From JAUVIB01 sp964424545 (GTDB taxonomy: Bacteria; Calditrichota; Calditrichia; Calditrichales; Calditrichaceae): a stretch of 31,808 nt of DNA. A program made the position numbers and the translations under genes. The stretch lies in assembly GCA_964424545.1 (NCBI GenBank), contig CAYRJN010000017.1, positions 1-31,808 of the forward strand, in the 5' to 3' direction. Positions 7,881 to 15,898 of the stretch are shown here, piece after piece (position 1 is the stretch's first letter; every line of letters begins with the position of its first letter). The notes under the pieces were generated by a model. That model saw only the letters and a list, made by a program, of their open reading frames with translations, ran no database searches and was not told the origin of the DNA.

Positions 7881-8876
7881 ATGATAATCGAATCGAGAGC
7901 GTATGCGCGGGCGGGATTATTAGGCAATCCGTCGGACGGCTATTTCGGCAAAACCATCTCCATCAGCGTACGTAATTTCGGTGTGCACATTTTGCTTTAT
8001 GAAAGTCCGGAATTAAAAATCGAACGGCAGGAGGCCGATTTAACCGATTATAAAAATGTTACGGATATGGTGAATAAAATTCAGGTAACCGGCTATTACG
8101 GCGGAGAACGGCTGATAAAAGCGGCCGTCAAAGTGTTTGCCGATTATTGTGAAAAACAGCAGATTGATTTAAACGTTAAAAATTTTACAATTCGCTACGG
8201 TTCTTCTATTCCGAGACAAGTCGGGTTAGCCGGCTCCAGCGCCATCATTACGGCGGCTTTTAAGGCTTTGATGCAGTTTTACGAAGTCGAGATTTCCAAA
8301 GAGCTGCTTCCTTCGTTAATATTGTCTGCGGAACAGGATGAATTGGGAATTAACGCCGGTTTACAGGACCGCGTTATTCAGGTTTACGAAGGCTGCGTTT
8401 ATATGGATTTTGATAAAAAGATTGTGCTTAAACAGAACCATGGAATTTATGAAGAGCTTGATCCGAAAAATTTGCCGCCTCTCTACATTGCTTACAAAAC
8501 AAGTTTAAGCAAAGTTTCCGGTAAAGTGCTTAACGATATCGCCAAACGTTTTATTGAGGGTGATAAGTTTGTAATCGATACGCTTAATAAGATTGCCGAA
8601 CAGGCGCAAAAAGGCAGAGAAGCCATAATCAATAAAGATCATAAACAACTGCATGAATTGATTAACGAGAACTTTGACCTAAGAAAAAGTATCATGAATA
8701 TAAGCAAAAGTAATCTGGAAATGATAGAAACGGCCCGTCGCTGCGGCGCATCGGCGAAATTTTCCGGTTCCGGCGGTTCTATTATCGGCGTTTATGAAGA
8801 CAATGATATGCTAAACCGTCTAATCAGCGAGATGAAAAAAATCGGAGCCAGGGTGATCCGGCCGTACATAGTATAA
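7881..8876 (+). CDS. Glucuronokinase-like GHMP sugar kinase
   Basis: A 331-residue GHMP-superfamily kinase that closely recalls plant glucuronokinase (Arabidopsis GlcAK1). Shared features are the N-terminal RAYARAGLLGNPSDGYFGKT (6-25), the ATP loop PRQVGLAGSSAI (111-122), ELGINAGLQDRVIQVYEG (154-171), and the C-terminal motif GASAKFSGSGGS (289-300). The expected reaction is ATP-dependent phosphorylation of D-glucuronate to glucuronate 1-phosphate in the cytoplasm. It sits between the TRAP permease and a GalU-type uridylyltransferase, which could make UDP-glucuronate from its product. The ATG at 7881 gives the conserved N-terminus; an earlier in-frame ATG at 7806 lies inside dctM and adds 25 unconserved residues. 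Galacturonokinase or another sugar 1-kinase is the main alternative. Confidence 0.87.
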   Translation: MIIESRAYARAGLLGNPSDGYFGKTISISVRNFGVHILLYESPELKIERQEADLTDYKNVTDMVNKIQVTGYYGGERLIKAAVKVFADYCEKQQIDLNVKNFTIRYGSSIPRQVGLAGSSAIITAAFKALMQFYEVEISKELLPSLILSAEQDELGINAGLQDRVIQVYEGCVYMDFDKKIVLKQNHGIYEELDPKNLPPLYIAYKTSLSKVSGKVLNDIAKRFIEGDKFVIDTLNKIAEQAQKGREAIINKDHKQLHELINENFDLRKSIMNISKSNLEMIETARRCGASAKFSGSGGSIIGVYEDNDMLNRLISEMKKIGARVIRPYIV

Positions 8877-8893
8877 ATTAACGAGGTATGATC

Positions 8894-9760
8894 ATGGTTA
8901 AAAAAGCGGTAATCCCGGCGGCGGGGCACGGCACGCGTTTTCTGCCGGCCACCAAAGCGCAGCCTAAAGAGATGCTGCCCATTATCGATACGCCGACTAT
9001 TCAATATGTGGTTCAGGAGGCGGTTGAATCGGGCATAGAGGATATTTTAATCATTACCGGTAAGGGTAAACGCGCCATCGAAGACCATTTTGACCGAAAT
9101 TTTGAATTGGAGCAAAGACTACTCGAAAAGCGGGATAATGAACTTTATAACAGTATCCGTCAAATATCCGATATGGCTAAAATCCACTTTATTCGTCAAA
9201 AAGAGCTGAACGGACTCGGCGACGCCATTATGTATGCCAGACAGCATACCGGCGATCAACCTTTTGCCGTATTGCTAGGCGATACGATCGTTACGTCAGT
9301 AATGCCGGTTACCCAGCAACTGATCGATTCTTATGAACAGTATAAACGTCCGGTTATCGGCTGTGAGGAAGTACCGGAAAATAAGGTCGACCGCTACGGT
9401 ATAATTGCCGGCGAACGTATCAGCGACGAACTTTGGGATGTAACCGATTTGATTGAAAAACCCTCGATAAAAGAAAGCCCCTCCAATCTGGCTATTGCCG
9501 GGCGTTATATTCTTACGCCGGATATTTACGACGTATTGGAAAAAACAGGCGAAGGTAAAGGTAATGAAATTCAGTTGACGGATGCCTTACGCACCCTGTT
9601 AAAAACGCAAAAAATCATCGCCCATCGTGTTGAAGGGAAACGTTACGATATCGGTAATAAACTCGACTATTTGAAAACCACTGTGGAATTTGCGTTACAG
9701 CGAAAAGAGTTTGCTCAAGATTTTAAGGCTTTTTTAAAAGATACACTGGGAAAAAATTAA
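8894..9760 (+). CDS. galU: GalU-type UTP-sugar-1-phosphate uridylyltransferase
   Basis: A 288-residue nucleotidyltransferase of the bacterial GalU family. The nucleotide-binding signature AAGHGTRFLPATKAQPKEMLPI lies at residues 8-29, followed by IQYVVQEAVESGI, the metal/nucleotide region FAVLLGDTIV, DRYGII, DLIEKPS with the sugar-phosphate lysine, and the late KRYDIGNKLDYLK. Normal activity is UTP plus glucose 1-phosphate to UDP-glucose. Directly after glucuronokinase it may instead, or also, accept glucuronate 1-phosphate to give UDP-glucuronate; that is inference from position. GAGG at 8883-8886 is 7 bases before the ATG at 8894, so this start is preferred over the ATG at 8888, which is only 1 base away. 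Confidence 0.93.
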   Translation: MVKKAVIPAAGHGTRFLPATKAQPKEMLPIIDTPTIQYVVQEAVESGIEDILIITGKGKRAIEDHFDRNFELEQRLLEKRDNELYNSIRQISDMAKIHFIRQKELNGLGDAIMYARQHTGDQPFAVLLGDTIVTSVMPVTQQLIDSYEQYKRPVIGCEEVPENKVDRYGIIAGERISDELWDVTDLIEKPSIKESPSNLAIAGRYILTPDIYDVLEKTGEGKGNEIQLTDALRTLLKTQKIIAHRVEGKRYDIGNKLDYLKTTVEFALQRKEFAQDFKAFLKDTLGKN

Positions 9761-9793
9761 TTTTTTATTAACTGAAAAAAGATAGGACTGAAA

Positions 9794-11356
9794 ATGGATT
9801 ATAATGATATTGTCAATAAGATTACGCGATTAAATCCTGCCGTTAATAAATTGCAATCGTTACAATTGGATGAAAATTTAAACGTTAATATCTACCCCAA
9901 ATCACTGCATGAACTTGTGGATGCCCATCTTTTTATCGGCGTACAGGGAATCGAAAAAAATCTCTATATTCTTTCGCCGGGCAATATTAATTATGCGGCG
10001 GAACGTTTTACGGGCGAAGTAATCGTGAGCGGCGGCGATTATGAAGTCAGAAAGTGCCCTTTAAATCATGAAAATGCGTTGCAAATTCAGGAGGAGTACG
10101 ATTTTGCTAAAGCCCGCGCTATCGGCATTACAAATTCATACGGATTAGGCGATCGGCTCGGTATCGCCAATCCCGGCCACATCAGAGCCGCCGAAGGTTT
10201 TGACATGAAATTAATTTTAGCGCAGCAATCCATTCGAGAATTGCAGCGCACAAATCGTACGCCGGAAGAGGTAATGGATGCCGCGGTGTGGGCGGTTTTA
10301 CAAGAAGGTTATCATAAAGGCTTCGGCGCCGACGCCGATCACTTGAAAACGACGGACGATATCGATCTGATGATGAAAGCGGGATTTGTTATGTTTACTA
10401 TAGATCCCGGCGATTTTGTCGTTAATGAAGCAGACTCGTTATCCGTATCCGATCTGCAAAATATAATTGGAGAGTTGCCTTGGGATGAATTAAACGATTC
10501 ATTTGAAAATATGCTTGCCGCGTATGAAGATAAAAAAGTGGAACTCAGCGAAGATTTTTCACTTAACTCGGATAAAGAGACGCTTATGCGGGCTCTTGTG
10601 AAATATGGACGAGTAATCAATCATACGGTTAAAATGGTTGATCATTTGAAAAATAATTATGCCGATAAAGAGTGGGAAATCGAACTTTCCGTTGACGAAA
10701 CGGAGTCGGTTACCACGCCTTTTGAACACTATTTTGTAGTAAACGAACTAAAAAAGCGAAACGTAGAATTGGTAAGTTTAGCGCCACGCTTTGTGGGAGA
10801 ATTTAACAAAGGTATAGATTTTAGGGGAGACATAGAGCTTTTCAGAAGCGAATATATCAAACATTTAAAGATATCGGAGAAACTCGGACCCTATAAAATC
10901 AGTATTCATTCGGGGAGCGATAAATTTTCCGTTTATTGGGCTATCGGCTCTCTTAAAGAAGGCTTTGTACACGTTAAAACAGCCGGCACCAGTTACCTTG
11001 AAGCGCTGCATGCCGTGGCTATTAAAGAACCCGATCTTTTTAGGGAGATTTTGGATTTCAGCCGCGCACATTACGAAGAAGAGAAAAAAACCTATCACGT
11101 GGTCGGCGATTTGGCAAAAGTTCCCGCCGGCGCCGATTGCAGCGATGAAGAGCTTTTAAAACTATTTGAGCAGGATGACGCGCGTCAAGTTTTGCATGTA
11201 AATTTCGGGAAAGTTCTGACAACAAAAGAGGGCGATGGTAAGTTTTTATTTTACAATCGTTTAATGACTTGTTTAAAAGAGAATGAAGAGACGCATTATC
11301 AAACGCTGATTAATCATTTTCATAAACATTTTGAACCGTTTATGCAGGGGAAATGA
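9794..11356 (+). CDS. uxaE: Tagaturonate/fructuronate epimerase UxaE
   Basis: A 520-residue protein matching the UxaE family, first characterised in Thermotoga maritima. Conserved blocks are SYGLGDRLGIANPGH (115-129), AQQSIRELQRTNRT, GFGADADHLK (176-185), FTIDPGDFV (201-209), SVDETE near 305, HSGSDKFSVY and VKTAGTSYLEA. Its reaction is interconversion of D-tagaturonate and D-fructuronate, linking galacturonate breakdown to the glucuronate branch and removing the need for UxaB and UxaA. The next gene, UxaC, makes both ketouronates, so the neighbour supports the role. The stop codon overlaps the first possible ATG of uxaC. It is somewhat longer than the Thermotoga enzyme because of an N-terminal extension and a linker around residues 210-290. 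Confidence 0.93.
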   Translation: MDYNDIVNKITRLNPAVNKLQSLQLDENLNVNIYPKSLHELVDAHLFIGVQGIEKNLYILSPGNINYAAERFTGEVIVSGGDYEVRKCPLNHENALQIQEEYDFAKARAIGITNSYGLGDRLGIANPGHIRAAEGFDMKLILAQQSIRELQRTNRTPEEVMDAAVWAVLQEGYHKGFGADADHLKTTDDIDLMMKAGFVMFTIDPGDFVVNEADSLSVSDLQNIIGELPWDELNDSFENMLAAYEDKKVELSEDFSLNSDKETLMRALVKYGRVINHTVKMVDHLKNNYADKEWEIELSVDETESVTTPFEHYFVVNELKKRNVELVSLAPRFVGEFNKGIDFRGDIELFRSEYIKHLKISEKLGPYKISIHSGSDKFSVYWAIGSLKEGFVHVKTAGTSYLEALHAVAIKEPDLFREILDFSRAHYEEEKKTYHVVGDLAKVPAGADCSDEELLKLFEQDDARQVLHVNFGKVLTTKEGDGKFLFYNRLMTCLKENEETHYQTLINHFHKHFEPFMQGK

Positions 11357-11358
11357 TC

Positions 11359-12771
11359 ATGGAAAAATTAGTTTTGGATGAAAATCGCTTTTTTGACGCG
11401 GAACCGTCCGTTAGAAAAATCGCGCGCGAATTATATGAAAGTATAAAAGATCTCCCCATTGTAAGCCCGCACGGCCATGTCGATCCGCGCCTGTTTTCCG
11501 AGAATAAACCGTTTCCCGATCCGACCGAATTGATTTTAATTCCGGATCACTATATTTTCAGAATGCTTTATTCGCAGGGGGTTCCCTTAGAGTCGCTCGG
11601 CGTGCCTACGATAGACGGTGGCGAAGTGGAAAAGGATCATCGAAAAATTTGGCAGACTTTTGGCGACCATTTTTATCTGTTTGCGGGAACGCCGACCGGC
11701 ATTTGGTTAAATCATGAATTTTCCGTCGTTTTCGGTATCGAAGAAAAGTTAAACGGTGACAGTGCCATGCGGATTTACGATCAGATTCAGGAGAAATTAA
11801 AATCTTCCGAATTTTTACCGCGCGCTATGTTCGAAAGATTTAATATTGAAGTTCTTTCCACAACGGATGCCGCCGCCGATACGCTTACGGAACATCGGAA
11901 AATTAAAAAATCCGATTGGCAGGGTAAAATCGTTCCCTGTTTTCGTCCCGATGCGGTCGTAAACCTTGATATGCCCAACTGGCGGGAGGAGCTGGAGCGT
12001 TTGAGCGCCGTCTGCGGTTATGAAATAGACGATTATTCAAAATATATGAAGGCTCTGCGGGAACGCCGCGATTTCTTTAAAGAGATGGGCGCCGTTTCCA
12101 CCGATCACGCCGTGGTTGAGCCCTATACCAATGAGCTTTCTGTGGCAGAAGCGCAAGAAATGTTCCAAAAGGCTCTAAATAACGAGGCGACGGCAGAGGA
12201 CGCCAAAATGTTTACGGCTCACATGTTAATGGAAATGGCGCGAATGAGCATCGAAGACGGTTTGACCATGCAGATCCATCCGGGTTCGTTACGAAATCAT
12301 AATCAAGTAATTTTTGATAAATTCGGGTTGGATAAAGGCTGCGATATTCCCGTTGCCACGGAGTACACGCACAACTTGAGAGCTTTATTAAACAAATATG
12401 GCAATGATCCGCGTTTAACGCTTATTGTTTTTACGCTTGACGAATCCAACTATGCGCGCGAGCTGGCGCCGCTTGCCGGACATTATCCGGCTATGAAGTT
12501 AGGTCCGGCCTGGTGGTTTCACGATAGTTTGGAAGGTATGATGCGTTATCGTATGAATGTAACGGAAACGGCCGGATTTTACAATACCGTAGGCTTTAAC
12601 GACGACACTCGGGCTTTCCCTTCCATTCCTGCAAGACATGATTTGGCTCGTCGTGTTGACGCTAATTTTACAGCCCGACTCGTAGCGCGGCATATTATTG
12701 ATATGAACGATGCGCGAAAAATCGTAAAAGCCTTAACGCGGGATTTGGTAAAAAAAGCCTATCATCTGTAA
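11359..12771 (+). CDS. uxaC: Uronate (glucuronate) isomerase
   Basis: A 470-residue amidohydrolase-superfamily enzyme, the usual length for UxaC. The metal site motif SPHGHVDPRLF gives H38 and H40; further family blocks are LIPDHYIFRMLYSQG, LSTTDAAADTL, CFRPDAVVN, MQIHPGSLRNHN, LAPLAGHYPAMKLGPAWWFHDS and GFNDDTRAFPSIPARHD. It isomerises D-glucuronate to D-fructuronate and D-galacturonate to D-tagaturonate. I chose the ATG at 11359: AGGGG (11346-11350) is 8 bases upstream, while the in-frame ATG at 11353 overlaps the uxaE stop and is 2 bases from the ribosome site; translational coupling is likely either way. Confidence 0.96.
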   Translation: MEKLVLDENRFFDAEPSVRKIARELYESIKDLPIVSPHGHVDPRLFSENKPFPDPTELILIPDHYIFRMLYSQGVPLESLGVPTIDGGEVEKDHRKIWQTFGDHFYLFAGTPTGIWLNHEFSVVFGIEEKLNGDSAMRIYDQIQEKLKSSEFLPRAMFERFNIEVLSTTDAAADTLTEHRKIKKSDWQGKIVPCFRPDAVVNLDMPNWREELERLSAVCGYEIDDYSKYMKALRERRDFFKEMGAVSTDHAVVEPYTNELSVAEAQEMFQKALNNEATAEDAKMFTAHMLMEMARMSIEDGLTMQIHPGSLRNHNQVIFDKFGLDKGCDIPVATEYTHNLRALLNKYGNDPRLTLIVFTLDESNYARELAPLAGHYPAMKLGPAWWFHDSLEGMMRYRMNVTETAGFYNTVGFNDDTRAFPSIPARHDLARRVDANFTARLVARHIIDMNDARKIVKALTRDLVKKAYHL

Positions 12772-12798
12772 TTAAAAATCATCAACAAAGGGAACAAG

Positions 12799-13659
12799 AT
12801 GGATATCAATAAAATAAAAGAATGGTATGATTTTTCGGGAAAAACGGTTGTTATAACGGGCGGCAACGGGGTTTTGGGCGGCGATATGGCGGCGGCTCTT
12901 GCCGGCCTTAACGCTAATGTGGCCATAGCCGATTTGAATACCGATCTCAGCGACGAATTAAAGAAAGAATTCGAAAATTTATCCGGCGATGTATCCGTTT
13001 TCAAATGTAATGTATTAGAGAGGGAGAGTTTGCTTGAAACAAAAGAGGCTGTTGTTCAAAAATACGGTACCGTTGATATTTTAATCAACGCCGCAGGGGG
13101 TAATAAACCGCAAGCGACAACATCGCCCCATTTATCGTTTTTCGATTTGCCCAAAGACGCTCTGGATTTTGTATTGAGCTTAAACTTGCAAGGCACTATA
13201 TTACCGAGTCAAATATTCGGGAAATTAATGGCGGAAAATGACAGCGGTACTATCTTAAACGTTTCCTCGATGAACGCTTTTCGTCCTTTAACGCGGATTC
13301 CGGCCTATTCGGCGGCTAAGGCGGCTGTTTCCAATTTTACCCAATGGCTGGCGGTGCATTTGGCTCAAGAGTATTCCGCCCATATTCGCGTTAACGCCAT
13401 CGCTCCCGGATTTTTTCTGACCAACCAAAATCGTTTTCTGTTAATCGACAAAAAAACCGGTGAATTGACGGCGAGAGGAAAAACCATTATCGATCATACA
13501 CCCATGGGTAAATTCGGCGATCCTCAAGATTTGATCGGCGCCGTGTTATGGCTGCTTTCGCCGGCGTCCGCCTTGTCAGTGGAATTGTTTTGCCCGTTGA
13601 CGGCGGTTTTTCCGCTTTTAGCGGCGTGTAATAAGTTAACGTCCAAAGCGTTTAAATAA
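12799..13659 (+). CDS. SDR-type fructuronate reductase (D-mannonate oxidoreductase), frameshifted at the C-terminus
   Basis: A short-chain dehydrogenase with the Rossmann motif TGGNGVLG (20-27), NAAGG (97-101), catalytic S156/S157 and YSAAK (Y170, K174), and the APGFFLTNQNR segment typical of SDR mannonate/fructuronate oxidoreductases. It would reduce fructuronate to mannonate with NAD(P)H, the step after UxaC and UxaE. The reading frame goes wrong after A258: bases 13575-13628 in the next frame encode VSGIVLPVDGGFSAFSGV followed by TAA at 13629-13631, the normal end of this family. The in-frame version instead runs on 28 unrelated residues to 13659. One base appears to be missing in the TT at 13573-13574; the intact product would be 277 residues. 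It may be a real mutation or a sequence error. Confidence 0.88.
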   Translation: MDINKIKEWYDFSGKTVVITGGNGVLGGDMAAALAGLNANVAIADLNTDLSDELKKEFENLSGDVSVFKCNVLERESLLETKEAVVQKYGTVDILINAAGGNKPQATTSPHLSFFDLPKDALDFVLSLNLQGTILPSQIFGKLMAENDSGTILNVSSMNAFRPLTRIPAYSAAKAAVSNFTQWLAVHLAQEYSAHIRVNAIAPGFFLTNQNRFLLIDKKTGELTARGKTIIDHTPMGKFGDPQDLIGAVLWLLSPASALSVELFCPLTAVFPLLAACNKLTSKAFK

Positions 13660-13752
13660 ATATTTGAAAAGGTTTGTATTGTATCAAGAAAATTACGATC
13701 TTTCGACGGACGGAAATTTAAATTTAACCATTTTATAGATAGAGGTAATAAT

Positions 13753-15771
13753 ATGGCAAAGATATCGATTAATCACGAACTTTCTAGAAAGACGGCCGAT
13801 ACGATCCGTTTGCTGGCTGCAGACGGCGTGCAAAAGGCTAATTCCGGTCACCCTGGTATGCCTATGGGGATGGCGGATTGCGCCACGGTTTTATGGACAA
13901 AATATTTGAAATATAATCCGCAAGATCCTTTGTGGGCTAATCGCGACCGCTTTGTGCTTTCGGGCGGGCACGGTTCCATGCTCATCTATTCCCTGCTCCA
14001 TCTTGCCGGATATGATATCTCTCTTAATGATTTAAAATCATTCCGTCAATGGGGCAGTAAAACGCCCGGTCATCCGGAACTCGGCTGCGTTCCTGGCGTG
14101 GAAACGACAACCGGCCCCTTGGGGCAGGGATTCACCAACGCCGTTGGTATGGCTGTTGCCGCTAAAATGAGCGCCGCGCGTTTTAATACCGATAAACAGG
14201 CCGTTTTCGGTACGCATTATGTTTATTCCTTTTGCGGCGACGGCGACATGATGGAGGGCGTTACGTCCGAAGCGGCCTCATTTGCAGGGCACCTTGGATT
14301 GGGCAATATTATCTTTTTTTACGACAGCAATCATATTACCATCGAAGGGAAAACGGAATTGGCCTTCAGCGAATCGGTTAAAGACCGCTTTCTTGCCTAT
14401 AACTGGCATGTTTTGGAGATAGACGGACATAATCATGATGAAATAGCCGACGCTATTGAAAAGGGACAAGCACAATCGGAAAAGCCTACCTTGATTATTG
14501 CAAAAACGCATATTGGTTTCGGAAGTCCCAATAAGCACGATACGTCGGGTATCCACGGCGCGCCTTTGGGCGAAGAAGAACTTAAAGCCGCTAAAAGAGA
14601 GCTTGGTTTTCCCGAAGATGAATCGTTTTTCATTCCGCAGGAAGCGCGCTGCCTTTTTGCCGCGCAAGTTGAAAAAAATAAAAGAGAGTATGAATTGTGG
14701 CAGAAACAATTTAACGAATGGAAAGCGGAAAATCCCGAACAAGCGGACTATTACGATAAAATGATGAATAGATATGCGCCGCAAGATTTAGAGCAAAAAC
14801 TAATTGACGCTTTGCCGGAAAAAACGAACGCAACGCGTAATTTATCCGGTGTGATCATGCAAAAAATTGCCGAAGAGGTGCCGGCCTTTGTCGGCGGTTC
14901 GGCGGACCTTGATCCGTCTACCAAGACATTTTTAAAGGCGTTTCCCGCTGTGCAAAAGGGACAATATAACGGCCGTAACTTCCATTTTGGTATCAGAGAA
15001 CATGCCATGGGTTCCATAAATAACGGTATCGCTCTTTACGGAGGTTACATTCCTTTCGGCTCCACTTTTATGGTCTTTTCCGATTATATGCGGCCGAGCG
15101 TTCGTTTAGCGGCCTTAATGGATTTGCAAAATATTTTTATCTTTACGCATGATTCCATTTTTGTGGGAGAAGACGGGCCGACACATCAGCCGGTGGAGCA
15201 TCTTGCGGCTTTGCGCACGATTCCTAATCTGTTGGTTTTACGTCCCGCCGACGGTATTGAAACGGCGGTTTGCTGGGCAATGGCCGTCAAAACGCATGAC
15301 AAACCAACGGCCTTGGTTTTAACGCGCCAAACGGTGCCGGATTTGGAGCGTGAGGCTGATTTTAGTTATGACGATATTAAAAAAGGCGCTTATGTCGTTT
15401 CCAAAGAGAAAAACGGCGAGGCGGAAGCTGTCATTTTAGCGAGCGGCTCGGAAGTTCAATTTGCTCTACAAGCGCAAACTGTTTTGGAAAGAAAAGGAAT
15501 AGGCGTACGCGTTGTTTCCGTGCCCTGCAAAGAGCTTTTTGAAAAAGAAGACGAAGCCTATCAAAGAAGCATAATACCGCATTCAACCAAAGCGCTTGCC
15601 GTTGTGGAGGCGGGCATTTCTTTCGGCTGGCCGAACTATTTTGGTCTGCCTCTCGTTAAAATTACCATTGATGATCGCTTCGGCGCTTCGGCTCCCTATA
15701 AAGTTCTTGAAGAAAAATTCGGATTTAACGGCGAAAATATCGCCGCAAAAATAGAGACGCTTTTAAATTGA
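13753..15771 (+). CDS. tkt: Transketolase
   Basis: A full-length, 672-residue thiamine-diphosphate enzyme. Visible landmarks are NSGHPGMPMGMAD (30-42), GGHGSMLIYSLLHL, the TPP/magnesium motif CGDGDMMEGV with N193 downstream (161-193), IREHAMGSINNGIALYGG, and FVGEDGPTHQPVEHLAALR. It transfers two-carbon ketol units between pentose and glyceraldehyde phosphates in the non-oxidative pentose phosphate pathway. It has a good ribosome site (AGAGGT before 13753) and is the last gene before the terminator at 15795. Its presence at the end of a uronate operon suggests that glyceraldehyde phosphate from KDPG cleavage, or pentose phosphate from gnd, is handled together with uronates. Confidence 0.97.
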   Translation: MAKISINHELSRKTADTIRLLAADGVQKANSGHPGMPMGMADCATVLWTKYLKYNPQDPLWANRDRFVLSGGHGSMLIYSLLHLAGYDISLNDLKSFRQWGSKTPGHPELGCVPGVETTTGPLGQGFTNAVGMAVAAKMSAARFNTDKQAVFGTHYVYSFCGDGDMMEGVTSEAASFAGHLGLGNIIFFYDSNHITIEGKTELAFSESVKDRFLAYNWHVLEIDGHNHDEIADAIEKGQAQSEKPTLIIAKTHIGFGSPNKHDTSGIHGAPLGEEELKAAKRELGFPEDESFFIPQEARCLFAAQVEKNKREYELWQKQFNEWKAENPEQADYYDKMMNRYAPQDLEQKLIDALPEKTNATRNLSGVIMQKIAEEVPAFVGGSADLDPSTKTFLKAFPAVQKGQYNGRNFHFGIREHAMGSINNGIALYGGYIPFGSTFMVFSDYMRPSVRLAALMDLQNIFIFTHDSIFVGEDGPTHQPVEHLAALRTIPNLLVLRPADGIETAVCWAMAVKTHDKPTALVLTRQTVPDLEREADFSYDDIKKGAYVVSKEKNGEAEAVILASGSEVQFALQAQTVLERKGIGVRVVSVPCKELFEKEDEAYQRSIIPHSTKALAVVEAGISFGWPNYFGLPLVKITIDDRFGASAPYKVLEEKFGFNGENIAAKIETLLN

Positions 15772-15794
15772 TGAAATTTTAGAAATGTAAACCT

Positions 15795-15824
15795 TTCCCC
15801 GATATAAATTCGGGGAAGATTTTT
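15795..15824 (+). terminator. Rho-independent terminator after transketolase
   Basis: A perfect 8-base-pair stem TTCCCCGA / TCGGGGAA with a 7-base loop (15795-15817), followed by TTTTT at 15820-15824. It marks the end of the first hexuronate transcription unit, 24 bases after the transketolase stop. Confidence 0.87.
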
Positions 15825-15862
15825 ATTATTTTGCTTTCGCTGAAAAATTTTTTCAAGCGGGG

Positions 15863-15876
15863 CTTAACCGATTAAG
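15863..15876 (+). promoter_or_regulatory. LacI-type operator ahead of gnd
   Basis: CTTAACCGATTAAG is a 14-base near-palindrome (one mismatched pair) with a central CG, differing at only two bases from CTTTATCGATTAAG found before the LacI gene. It lies 22 bases ahead of the gnd start and after the terminator of the previous unit, so it probably brings the gnd operon under the same repressor. Confidence 0.72.
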
Positions 15877-15898
15877 TAACAATAGAAAAGGATAAATT

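Noticed and set aside
8040..8050. TTAACCGATTA inside the glucuronokinase gene, resembling the operator
   Set aside because: It encodes the ordinary residues LTDY in frame and lacks the full palindrome; the same holds for the copy at 19490-19500 inside kdgK.
14278..14784. Open frame of 168 codons on the minus strand
   Set aside because: It lies wholly inside transketolase, whose motifs are complete on the plus strand; the minus frame shows no domain and has biased composition.
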